From: CAVVSQ01 sp963848825
GTDB lineage: Bacteria > Planctomycetota > Planctomycetia > Gemmatales > Gemmataceae
NCBI GenBank assembly: GCA_963848825.1
Contig: CAWKFA010000009.1
Location: forward strand, 682,001 to 746,000
Length of the DNA stretch: 64,000 nucleotides
Direction of reading: 5' to 3'
Part shown: one piece after another, positions 1 to 9,553 of the stretch
Layout: the number at the start of each line of letters is the position of its first letter
Position numbering within the stretch: position 1 is the stretch's first letter
Position numbers and translations under genes: made by a program
Notes under the pieces: generated by a model
What the model was told of the DNA's origin: nothing
The model's input: only the letters and a program-made list of their open reading frames with translations
The model's database searches: none

Positions 1-548
1 TTGCGCTCCAATCTCTTTTTCTCCACACAGGCGTACCGTACGCGCGTCAAAACGCCCGTCGATTTCGCCCTCGGCATCGTGCGGGGTCTGGAGGCCCACG
101 TCCCCAGTGCGAGCCACGAAAGGCTGATGGGGACCAGCCAGCTGGCCAGCGCGCTGGATGGTCTCGGTCAGCGCCTGTTCTTTCCACCAAGCGTCGCGGG
201 GTGGGAAATGGGCCGCGCCTGGCTCAATAGCCAGACCTTCTTACTTCGGCAAAATCTCGCGCTGGCTTTGACTTCGACGACAGACGATCGCTTTGGGCGC
301 CGCGCCGATCCCGCCGGCCTGCTCCGCCGTCATGGCCGTCAAAACGGCACCGAGCCTGTCGATTTCTTGCTGCGGCTATTTGTGCAAGATGACGTGGCGG
401 AGCAAACGCGGCAACGGCTCAATCAGTACATGGCAACCGCCGCGACGCAAAGCTACCCCTTTTTCTGGCAGCCCGAGGAAGCGGCGGATCAGCGCTCCGC
501 GCCCTGTGCCACCTGGTGTTGTGCCTGCCCGAGTTTCAGCTCGATTGA
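1..548 (+). CDS. DUF1800 family protein, C-terminal part (5' end outside window)
   Basis: This is the C-terminal third of a DUF1800 protein, a family common in planctomycetes and usually paired with DUF1501 proteins. Its biochemical role is unknown. Visible family features are an LFFS..A segment followed by RVKTPVDF near the start, then the FFPPSVAGWE..RAWLNS block at about residues 60-77. The start lies upstream of the window; the TTG at base 1 is only the first in-frame codon seen. The frame breaks near base 498. Restoring one base there gives an ending of ALCHLVLCLPEFQLD and a stop at 546-548, typical of the family, whereas the uncorrected frame runs to 552 with an atypical tail. The DUF1501 gene starts 32 bases downstream, so the two are probably co-transcribed. 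Confidence 0.85.
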
Positions 549-580
549 GTAAAAGGCAATTTCCTTCAAGGAGCCATTCC

Positions 581-1802
581 ATGTTTACACGACGCGCTTT
601 TTTGGCCCGCTCCAGCATGATCGCGCTGGCGCCACCGTCCCCAACTTCCTGAGCAAAACAGCGGCCTTTGCCGCGCTGGCGGATGCTCCCGGGGCACGCG
701 ACACCATTCTTGTGGTCGTGCAACTGACGGGCGGCAATGATGGCCTCAACACCGTCATCCCCTTTGCCGATCCCGAATACGCGCGCTTACGACCTACCCT
801 CCGCCAACCGGTCGCCCAGATTCGGCGTGTCAATGACCAGATTGGCCTGCACCCGTCCCTGAATGCCATGGCCGACCTGCTGCAGGATCAATCGCTCTGT
901 ATTGTTCAGGGGGTTGGTTATCCCAATCCCAGCCAGTCGCATTTCCGGTCCATGGATATTTGGCAAGCCGCCAGCACGGAACGCGACCTGACCGAAGGCT
1001 GGGTAGGCAAGGCATTGCGTCATATCCCGGCCGCGTCTTCCTTTCATCTGGCGGGCACCAATGAGGCCGCGCCGCTGGCGCTGACCGGGTCAGCCGGTGC
1101 GCGTGCCGTCGATCACTTCGCTGGCGGATTTTCAAGTGCGGCGTGGAAGCCTCGGGAATGGCGGACCGCCGCGCGCAACAGCAAGTGATCGAAAGCAGCG
1201 CGACGCCGTCCGCGTCGGGCCTGTTGGATTTTGTGCAGCGCACCGCCACCAATACTTATGCAAGCAGCCGCCGCTTGCAGGATGTGGGACGCAATTATGA
1301 ACCGCGCGTGCCTTATCCAAACTCCGCCCTCGCCAATCATCTGCGCCTGGCTGCCCAGCTCATCGACGGCGGCCTGGGGGCACGCCTTTTCTACGTCACC
1401 ATGGACGGCTTCGATACGCATGCCGGCCAGGGCGCCCCGCACGCCAATCTGCTGCGCGAAGTTTCCGAGGCGATCTCGGCCTTTTATCGCGACCTTTCGC
1501 AGCGCGGCCATCGCGACAGGCTGATGATCATGACCTTCTCGGAATTCGGCCGTCGCGCCAAGGAGAACGGCAGCCAGGGCACCGACCATGGCTCCGCGGC
1601 CCCGATGTTCCTCGTCGGTGGGCGGGTCAAACCCGGCCTGGTCGGCGCCCACCCCAGCCTGACGGCCCTGGAAGACGGCAACCTGCGCCATCACACCGAC
1701 TTTCGCCAGGTGTATGCCGCGCTGCTGGATAATTGGCTTGGCGTGCCCAGCCGCCAGGTGTTGGGCCAGGAGTTTCGACCGGTGGACATTTTGCGCACCT
1801 GA
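581..1802 (+). CDS. DUF1501 family exported protein
   Basis: DUF1501 proteins are predicted secreted proteins with an alkaline-phosphatase/sulfatase-like fold and unknown substrate. The start at 581 follows AAGGAG at 568-573. The N-terminus carries a twin-arginine motif (TRRAFL), suggesting Tat export. Family motifs are VVVQLTGGNDGLNT, GYPNPSQSHFRSMDIW, the MDGFDTHAGQ block and FSEFGRRAKENGS..TDHG near the C-terminus. The reading frame breaks twice, near 635 (restoring a C in a CC run gives APTVPNFLSK) and near 1130-1145. The protein would be about 405 residues. It lies directly after the DUF1800 gene and converges on the epimerase gene that follows. Confidence 0.88.
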
Positions 1803-1862
1803 TGCTCAGGCACACGCGTCTGTATCAGTAGAGCGGTTGTTTCCAGGCTGCGTCCGCCGCGC

Positions 1863-2812
1863 TTATTTAGTAGCGGCGCCGGCTTTTACTTTGTCCCGGA
1901 AGAAGTCGAGCGTGCGCTGCATACCCTCGCGGCGCTCCACGCGGGGCTCCCATCCCAGGAGCTTTGCGCGCGCGTGATGTCGGGACGGCGCACCTTGGGA
2001 TCGTCTTGAGGCAAGGGTTTGTATTCGAGCTTGCTCTTGCTGCCGGAAAGCTCCAATATCTCCTTGGCGAAGTCAAGGATGCTCACCTCGTTGGGGTTGC
2101 CGAGATTCACGGGCTCATGATAGTCGGCGACAAGAAGCCGTTTGATACCTTCCACCAGGTCCGCGACATAACAGAAGCTACGTGTCTGCGAGCCGTCGCC
2201 GTAAACGGTAAGCGGCTCGCCCCGCAAGGCCTGCCCCATGAGATTGGGGACGACGCGGCCATCGTCGAGGCGCATGCGTTCGCCATAGGTATTGAAAATG
2301 CGAACGATGTGCGTGTCCACATGGTGGTAGCGGTGATAGGCCATGGTCATCGCCTCGGCGAAGCGTTTGGCCTCGTCGTAAACGCCACGTATGCCGATCG
2401 GGTTGACGTGGCCCCAGTATTCTTCCCGTTGCGGATGCATTTCCGGGTCGCCATAAACTTCGCTGGTGCTGGCCAGGAGAAAGCGTGCTTTCTTGGCCTT
2501 GGCCAGCCCCAGGGTATTATGGGTGCCGAGCGAGCCAACTTTGAGCGTGGGGATCGGGTGGCGCAAATAATCCACCGGACTGGCGGGCGAGGCGAAGTGA
2601 AGAATATTGTGAAGTTCGCCTTCAATGCGAATGGGCAGGGAGATGTCGTGACAGATAAAGGAAAAGCGTGCATTGGTACGCAGGTGGTCCACATTGGCGG
2701 CGCTGCCCGTGATGAAGTTGTCGACGCACACGACCTCGTGACCTTCCGCCAGGAAGCGCTCGCACAGGTGCGAACCAACGAACCCCGCCCCACCGCTAAT
2801 CAACGTCCGCAT
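1863..2812 (-). CDS. UDP-glucuronate decarboxylase-like NAD-dependent epimerase (SDR)
   Basis: This is an extended short-chain dehydrogenase of the UDP-glucuronate decarboxylase (UXS) type. Such enzymes convert UDP-glucuronate to UDP-xylose, a nucleotide sugar for surface polysaccharide or glycan synthesis. It shows the Rossmann motif GGAGFVGSHL at residues 7-16, HFASPASPVDYL, the TSEVYGD block, the catalytic YDEAK, and RIFNTYGERM...DGRVVPN. The start at 2812 follows a GAAGGA ribosome-binding site. The frame breaks near 1972. After correction the C-terminus reads LLGWEPRVERREG...DFFRDKVK and stops at 1863-1865, giving about 316 residues as expected. UXS is strongly suggested by similarity, but a related nucleotide-sugar epimerase cannot be excluded. 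It is transcribed divergently from the phosphorylase gene. Confidence 0.85.
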
Positions 2813-2907
2813 GGAATCTTGTCCTTCATCAAGCCGGCCCCCAAACGGGCGCGGGAAACACGAGCGCCAGCGCTAAACCGTACGGTTCCGCGCCCAAGGG
2901 CTAAACT

Positions 2908-2937
2908 TTGTTGGTTTTCATTATATGTTACCAACAA
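2908..2937. promoter_or_regulatory. AT-rich divergent promoter region with 8-bp inverted repeat
   Basis: In the space between the divergent epimerase and phosphorylase genes, TTGTTGGT at 2908-2915 is mirrored by ACCAACAA at 2930-2937. Between the arms, the minus strand carries an exact TATAAT at 2925-2920, placed to drive the epimerase gene. I could not find a good -35 box. The repeat may be an operator, but this is inference. Confidence 0.3.
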
Positions 2938-3016
2938 TGGAATGCACGGGGTTTAGTTACTCTCCCTTGCCCCAGGTGGTTTCTGGGCCCTGTTACTCAC
3001 GAACGAGGTTGCTCTT

Positions 3017-5601
3017 ATGGCCGCGCGTCCGCTCCGTACGTTTACCGTCCTTCCCCACCTGCCGGCCCGCCTTCATGGCTTGCAAAAACTGGCTTATAAT
3101 CTGTGGTGGTGCTGGAACCATGAAGCGGTTTCGTTGTTTCGCCGCATCGATGAAGACCTCTTTCAGAAACTCGAAAATAGTCCCGTCAAACTGCTTGCCA
3201 ATGTCGGCCAGGACCGCTTCGAAGCGCTCCAGCGCGACGATGGCTTCCTCGCCCACATGGACCGGGTCGTAAGCGACTTGCAGAATTACGTGGATGGCCA
3301 TACCTGGTTTCAGGAAACGTATGGCAAGCCCGACCAGAACCTGGACGCACTCGCGAACCAGTATCGGCTCGCCTATTTCTCGGCGGAATTTGGCATCCAC
3401 GAGAGCGTGCCGATCTATTCCGGCGGCCTCGGCTTGCTGGCCGGCGATCATCTCAAGGCGGCCTCCGACCTGGGCATTCCCCTTTCCGGCGTCGGACTCA
3501 TGTATCGCGAAGGTTATTTTCGCCAGTATCTCAACGTGGATGGCTGGCAACAGGAACGCTATCCCGAGAACGATTTCTATAACCTGCCCCTTATTCCGGA
3601 AACCAAGCCGGACGGCACGCCCCTGCTCATCAACACCCCAATGCCCGGCCGCGACGTGTGGGCGCGAGTTTGGCGGATCCAGGTGGGGCGCATACCCCTC
3701 TATTTGCTCGATACGAACATTCCCAACAACAATCCGGACGATCGCCAGATAACGGCCCGTCTTTACGGCGGCGACCACGATATGCGCGTTCGCCAGGAAA
3801 TGATCCTGGGTATCGGCGGCTACCGGGCGCTGCGGGCCCTGGGCAAACAACCCGTGGTTTGCCACATGAACGAGGGCCATTCAGCGTTCTGCGGCCTGGA
3901 ACGCATTCGGCAGTTCATGGAAGACTACAGCCTGGATTACGGGGCCGCCAAGGAAGCCGTCAGTGCTGGTACTTGCTTCACCACGCACACGCCCGTGCCG
4001 GCCGGCAATGATATCTTCGCCCCGCCCCTCGTGCAGCATTATTTCGCCAGCTATTTGCCGCAACTAAAAATCGACTGGCAAGAGTTTCTTGGCCTGGGGC
4101 GGCAAAATCCTCAAGATCCCAATGAGCCGTTTTGCATGACGGTGCTGGCGATCCGGCTGGCCAATACCAGCAACGGCGTCAGCAAACTGCACGGTGAAGT
4201 GTCACGCAAAATGTGGAAAGCGATCTGGCCCGATCTGCCCGAAGCGGAAGTGCCGATTTCCTCGATCACCAATGGCGTCCACACGCGCACCTGGCTGGCT
4301 CCGGAATTCTCGCAGCTCTATGACCGCTATCTGGGCGTCCAGTGGGAAGAGCGCCCGACGGACCATAGCATCTGGCGGCGGGTGGACAATATCCCCAATG
4401 CCGAACTGTGGCGCACCCATGAACGCCGCCGCGAGCGCCTGGTCGTCTTCGCACGCAACCGCCTGCGGGAGCAGATGATTCGGCGCGGCTCGCCCCCTTC
4501 CGAAATCGCGCGTGCTGAAGAGGTGCTCGATCCGGAAACGTTGACCATCGGCTTCGCGCGCCGATTCGCCACTTACAAACGCGGCACGCTTATTTTCCGC
4601 AATCTCGAGCGGCTGATTGCCATCATCAACAACAAGGAACGGCCCGTGCAGTTCGTGTTTGCCGGCAAGGCGCAGCCCGCGATCATGGCGGCAAGGAGCT
4701 CATCGCCGAGATTACCCATGTTTGCCGGCGTCCCGAGCTGCGCCGCCAGATGGTGTTTATCGAGGATTATGACGTCAACGTGGCCCGCTACCTGGTTCAG
4801 GGCGTCGACGTTTGGCTCAACAACCCGCGCCGTCCGCTCGAAGCCTCCGGCACCAGCGGCATGAAGGTCTGCGTCAATGGTGGCATCAATCTTTCGGTTC
4901 TCGACGGCTGGTGGGTCGAGGGTTACACCGGAGACAATGGTTGGGCCATCGGCGCCGGCGAGGAATACACCGACCTCGCCTACCAGGACGACATTGAAAG
5001 CCGCAATCTCTACGACATTCTCGAACAGGAGATTGTGCCGCTCTTTTATAATCGCTCGACGGACGGGTTGCCGCGCGGCTGGCTAAAAATGATGAAGCGC
5101 ACCATGGCGACGGTCTGCCCGATGTTCAACACCAGCCGCATGGTGCAGGAATACATGGAAAAGTGTTACGCCCCGTCGGCGGAGCGCTTTGGCCGTCTGA
5201 GTATGGAAAACCTGAAACGCGCCGCCGACCTGGCGCAGTGGCGGCAACGACTCAAGCGTGCCTGGGGCCAGATTCGCATCGAACAGATCGAAGCGAACGG
5301 CGCGGACCCGATGCATGTCGGGGCGCTGCTCGACGTCAATGCACGCATCAACCTTGGCAGCCTGCGCCCGGAAGATGTCGAGGTGCAACTTTTCCACGGC
5401 GTCGTCGACAACCTTGGTGAAATTCCTCGTCCCGCCACGGCGGCCATGAGCCAAAACGGCACTAGCCAGGGGCCGGCATGGGTGTTCAAGGGGACCATCC
5501 CGTGCAAATCCAGCGGTCAATATGGCTATGCCGTGCGGGTGTTGCCGCGCAACGCGGACCTGTCCAATGCCTTTGAGCCTGGACTCGTTTGCTGGGGATG
5601 A
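3017..5601 (+). CDS. glgP: Alpha-glucan (glycogen/maltodextrin) phosphorylase
   Basis: This is a glycosyltransferase family 35 alpha-glucan phosphorylase of the long bacterial type with a DUF3417-like N-terminus (TFTVLPHLPARLHGLQKLAYNLWW). It splits terminal alpha-1,4 glucose from glycogen or maltodextrins with phosphate, giving glucose-1-phosphate in the cytoplasm. Recognisable blocks are YFSAEFGIHESVPIYSGGLG, CHMNEGHSAF, TFTTHTPVPAGND, SSITNGVHTRTW, FARRFATYKRG and the pyridoxal-phosphate region EASGTSGMK. The frame breaks near 4678-4683. Adding a C to a CCC run gives QPRDHGGKELI and joins both halves into about 860 residues. The stop overlaps the start of the glycerate kinase gene by four bases, so the two are probably translationally coupled. 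Confidence 0.92.
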
Positions 5602-6969
5602 CCCACGTGTCGCCGAGCTCTCAAGACGCGCGGGCCATCTGGCAAGCGGCCGTGGATGCCGTCAAGCCAGGCCCGCTGGTGCGCCAGGCGCTTGGCGATC
5701 CGGCGCTCGGTCTGGCGAGTGCCCTGGCCAGGGCGCCGCGCATCCTGGTCTTCGGCGGCGGTAAGGCGGGCGCAGCCATGAGCGCCGCGGTGGAAGCGGC
5801 GCTCGCCGATAAACTTCACCTCCTCGAGGGTTGGGTCAACGTACCTGAGCAGGCGCTGCCTGCCTTGCAAAAGATCCGCCTTCATCCCGCCCGGCCTCTC
5901 GGCGTCAATCAGCCGACGGCGGCAGGCATTGTCGGCGCCGAAGAAATCCTGCGTCTGGCGCGGTCGGCCGGGCCGCAAGATATTGCTCTTTGTCTCATCT
6001 CGGGCGGCGGTTCGGCCCTTCTGCCCGCGCCGGCACCCGGGTTGACGCTGGCGGACAAACAAGCGGTCACCCAGCAACTCCATGCCGCGGGCGCTGACCA
6101 TCAACGAGATGAATGCCGTGCGCAAACATCTCAGCGCCTTGAAGGGGGGCCGGCTGGCCCAGGCATTTACCGGTCAACAGCTCTTTACCCTCATCATCTC
6201 CGACGTCATCGGCGATCCCCTCGACGTGATCGCCTCGGGCCCAACCGCGGCCGACCCGACCACGTTCGCTCAGGCGCTGGAAGTGCTTGACAAATACCGG
6301 CTCACCGCCACCGCGCCCCCAGTGGTGTTGCAGCACTTGAGCCGTGGTGCGGCCGGCGAAGTTGACGAGACCCTTAAAACACTGCCCGCTCACATTCACA
6401 ATTACGTTCTCGGCAATAACGCCAGGGCACTGGCCGTGGCACAAGTGAAGGCCGAGGCCCTCGGCTACAAGGTAGTCAACCTCGGATCTTATATCGAAGG
6501 GGAAACGCGCGAAGTGGCCCTGGCCATGGCGGGAATCGTGCGCAGCGTTCAAGCCGACAGCGTGCCGGCCGCGGCGCCGTTATGCCTATTGAGCGGGGGC
6601 GAAACGACAGTCACGCTCTGCCCCCATCCTGGCAAAGGTGGCCGAAACCAGGAATTTGTGCTGACGGCCCTGGGCAAGCTTGGGCCGGGCAACATGGAGG
6701 GCGTGGTGTTGCTAAGCGGCGGCACCGACGGCGAAGACGGGCCGACGGACGCCGCCGGCGCCTGCGCGACCGAGCAAACGTTAGCGCGCGCGATGGCCGC
6801 GGGCCTCGACTGGCGGCGCTTTCTCGCAAGTAACGACGCGTACACGTTCTTCGATAGAACCGGGGGACTCCTCAAAACGGGCCTGACGCAGACAAACGTC
6901 ATGGACGTGCGGGTTATTTTGGTAGGCCAGAAAAAGGAGCTGACGCTAAAGGAAGGCGCTACTTCATGA
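5598..6969 (+). CDS. Glycerate 2-kinase (DUF4147/MOFRL family)
   Basis: Glycerate 2-kinases of this family phosphorylate D-glycerate to 2-phosphoglycerate, feeding glycolysis from glycerate. The N-terminal DUF4147 domain shows VFGGGKAGAAMS and LISGGGSALLPAP. The C-terminal MOFRL domain shows LSGGETTVT, GGRNQEFVL, LSGGTDGEDGPTDAAGA and SNDAYTFF. The ATG at 5598 overlaps the phosphorylase stop (ATGA), which supports this start over the upstream in-frame TTG at 5589. The frame breaks near 6085-6095, between QQLHAAGA and LTINEMNAVRKHLS, two adjacent conserved stretches. The whole protein would be about 456 residues, the normal family length. Pairing with glycogen phosphorylase suggests shared central carbon metabolism. 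Confidence 0.88.
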
Positions 6970-7109
6970 ATAGGCCACGAAGTGTCTGGACACATGGCTG
7001 AATTTGGCTGCGAGAAGGCTGTCCCCCACGAACAATTGCGAAACTACGTCTTTGCCAGCGGGTATACCATGTACAACTTTTTACGTGGCCATTCAAAGGT
7101 TTACCGGGC

Positions 7110-7994
7110 ATGGACTGGATCATCTTCTTTTTTGGCAGCGGAGCAGCTTTTTTCGCCGGAGTAGGCATGGTAGTCGCGGCGGCGCTTTTCCATGGCTTTT
7201 ATCCGCGAAAGTGGTTGGAACAGACTCTTATTTTTGCCGGATTTATCGGGCTGGCTTTTATCATTCTCTCCGCCACGCCGCTGGATTATTGGTTTTATGC
7301 AGGCAGCTGCGCGACAACCTTGTTTTGGTTTTGGAGTGAACGATCCAAGTTACCGCGAGCTCAAAAATTGCGGAAGCCGTTGCGGTATGCCGTAATAATA
7401 GCCTGGTCAATCGGCGCACTTTTCGAGGTTCCCCATACTTTCAGATCTAATTTGAACGTCAGCACGGGCTCGAGGCTCTATATCTTCGCGGATTCAGTAA
7501 CCGCGGGGCTGGGTGAAGCGGGTCTGCGGACCTGGCCCCAGTTGCTGGCCAGCGCCAGGGGAATCGAGGTGGTTGACTACTCGCAAGCGGGCGCAACGGT
7601 TTCATCGGCGTTGCGCAAAGCCAAAGAACTGTCAGTTGGCGACGGGACCATTCTCCTGGAAATCGGCGGTAACGATGTGCTGGGGCGGACCTCGTCCACT
7701 GACTTTGCCAAGGATTTAGACCGACTGTTGGCGCTGCTTTCCCGGCCAGATCGTCCTATTCTTATGTTCGAGCTCCCGCTTCCCCCCTTCGGGAATGAAT
7801 TTGGCAGGGCCCAGCGGCGTCTCGCTGAAAAGTACGGTGTGCATCTGATCCCTAAATGGGTTTTTATCAAGGTTCTGACCACGGACGGCGCCACCGTCGA
7901 TTCCGTTCACTTAACGCAACAGGGGCAAGCTCTCATGGCCGCGGCAGTGGGAGACGTTATCGAGCCGGTATCCAATTTCCCGAACGCGCAGTAA
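7110..7994 (+). CDS. Membrane-anchored SGNH/GDSL hydrolase
   Basis: The protein has about 294 residues. Three or four hydrophobic helices fill residues 3-115, followed by an SGNH hydrolase domain facing the outside or periplasm. Block I reads FADSVTAG, with the presumed nucleophile serine after Ala-Asp instead of the usual Gly-Asp. Block III is GGND, and block V is DSVHLT, giving the catalytic Asp and His. Such enzymes hydrolyse esters or act as acyl esterases on lipids or carbohydrates; the substrate here is unknown. The reading frame is intact. Base composition is less GC-rich than in the glycogen genes before it. The leucine-rich repeat gene follows 61 bases later. Confidence 0.75.
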   Translation: MDWIIFFFGSGAAFFAGVGMVVAAALFHGFYPRKWLEQTLIFAGFIGLAFIILSATPLDYWFYAGSCATTLFWFWSERSKLPRAQKLRKPLRYAVIIAWSIGALFEVPHTFRSNLNVSTGSRLYIFADSVTAGLGEAGLRTWPQLLASARGIEVVDYSQAGATVSSALRKAKELSVGDGTILLEIGGNDVLGRTSSTDFAKDLDRLLALLSRPDRPILMFELPLPPFGNEFGRAQRRLAEKYGVHLIPKWVFIKVLTTDGATVDSVHLTQQGQALMAAAVGDVIEPVSNFPNAQ

Positions 7995-8055
7995 TCCTTC
8001 TTTGTGCCTTACAATGGTATTCTTGACGCAATTTCCGAAAGAGCGGAGACGCAAC

Positions 8056-9408
8056 ATGAAACGTGGCGTGTGTGGCGCTTTGCTGGTTTTGTCGTTAGGA
8101 TTCGCGTCACTGCGAGGACAAGAAAAAGTAAACAAAGACGAAAAAAAGCCGCCCACCGCCAACGAACGCATGGAGGCGCTGTTTAAAAGCTCCGCGGCTA
8201 AACAGCAGGAAATCAAACGCCGCCTCCCGGAATGGCTGGCGCCCTACTCTAGCCGTGGCCTGGTTGCGAGTTTGGACGACGATGATCAAGTTGCGTCCAT
8301 TAGCGTCGGCGCCATCCTCTCGGATGAGTTGCTCAGCAAATTCAAGACGCTGCCCAGGCTGCGCGAACTGCACACCGGCGGCGGCAACCTCACGCCGCTT
8401 GGCCTCAAGCAGCTGGCAGAGCTCACTTCACTTCAAAAAATAACCTTATACGGCCTACGGCACGACGGTCAAGGACTCGGCGATACGGCGCTCGCCAATA
8501 TCGTTGGCCTCAAGTCCCTTGTAGAGATCCATGTCTTCGAGTGCGGCACTACTGATGCTGGAGTTAAATTGCTGGAAACGATGCCCCAGCTCACACATTT
8601 AACATTGCATCAAGAAGCGCATTTGACAGATAAGGCCGTCTATTTGATCGCGAGGCTCAAGGGCCTCAAATATCTTGATCTGGCCTATTTCGGGAGCTCG
8701 GACGAAGCTTGGATGCGGTTTTCGCGAGAATCGCTCAAATCCCTTGCGGCACTCAGGGATTTGGAAGCCTTGTATGTGCATGGGCAGGATATACCTGCGG
8801 AGCCAATGCGTTTTACGCAACTCAAATCTCTGAGTTTGGGCCACAGCGGCGTGAGCGACACTTGGGCAGCCAAAATCGCTGAATGCCGGGAGCTACGATT
8901 CTTGGAACTTACGTACACGAAGATCACCGATGATGGCCTCAAGAATATTGCCAAACTGCCCGATTTGCAGCACTTCAATCTCAGCAGTTACGTGGTGACA
9001 GACGCCGGCATCGGGCATCTCGAGCGTTTGCCGGCGCTGGGACACCTATCGCTTCGTGCATCGCGCTTGACCGACCAGTCGCTCAAACATCTAACGCACA
9101 TGAAGAAGCTAAATCGAATCGATCTGCATGGCAGCGGTTATCCGGGGCACGTTGTCGGAAGTTGCTTCACCATCGACGGCATCCGTCAACTCAAAGAGCT
9201 ACCCAATCTTCAGGACCTATATCTGACAAACCTCGAGTCAGCGAACGGCTTCGCTGGACTCAAAGAATTGACCCAGCTTCGCTCGCTCACGCTACAATCG
9301 GCCAATATCAGTTTCGAGGATTTTGACGTCATGGAAAAAGCGCTCCCCAATACGTATATCTCGGCCGTCAACGGGCACGGATCCCTTCGCAACTTGCGAA
9401 AGCGGTAG
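8056..9408 (+). CDS. Secreted leucine-rich repeat protein
   Basis: This is a 450-residue protein with an N-terminal signal peptide (MKRGVCGALLVLSLGFASL, cleavage near RGQ) and leucine-rich repeats through the rest. Repeats of the ribonuclease-inhibitor/F-box type are clear: LRELHTGGGNLTPLGLKQLAEL, LRFLELTYTKITDDGL and LGHLSLRASRLTDQSLKHL. The start at 8056 follows GGAG at 8045-8048; an in-frame GTG at 8002 would precede the signal peptide and is less likely. Planctomycetes carry many such proteins, presumed to bind other proteins in the periplasm or at the surface. No partner can be named. The frame is intact. Confidence 0.8.
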   Translation: MKRGVCGALLVLSLGFASLRGQEKVNKDEKKPPTANERMEALFKSSAAKQQEIKRRLPEWLAPYSSRGLVASLDDDDQVASISVGAILSDELLSKFKTLPRLRELHTGGGNLTPLGLKQLAELTSLQKITLYGLRHDGQGLGDTALANIVGLKSLVEIHVFECGTTDAGVKLLETMPQLTHLTLHQEAHLTDKAVYLIARLKGLKYLDLAYFGSSDEAWMRFSRESLKSLAALRDLEALYVHGQDIPAEPMRFTQLKSLSLGHSGVSDTWAAKIAECRELRFLELTYTKITDDGLKNIAKLPDLQHFNLSSYVVTDAGIGHLERLPALGHLSLRASRLTDQSLKHLTHMKKLNRIDLHGSGYPGHVVGSCFTIDGIRQLKELPNLQDLYLTNLESANGFAGLKELTQLRSLTLQSANISFEDFDVMEKALPNTYISAVNGHGSLRNLRKR

Positions 9409-9553
9409 GTTTCCGTTCATTTTCTTCGCTTAAAAGCTCCTATTCCTATTCGCTCTGCTTGCTCCCGATTGGCAGCGCGCTGCTTTCCGGTTTGCATTTA
9501 CCCTATCGTGCTCATAGTCTGACCCTTTAAGGAAAAGCCCGGGTACCCCTTTT

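Noticed and set aside
1964..2956. A 330-residue open frame on the plus strand opposite the epimerase gene
   Set aside because: It is a mirror of a high-GC gene. The minus strand has clear epimerase motifs and a ribosome-binding site, while this frame has no family features.
6982..7164. Small 60-residue open frame before the SGNH hydrolase gene
   Set aside because: It has no ribosome-binding site, no recognised motif and overlaps the start of the hydrolase gene in another frame.
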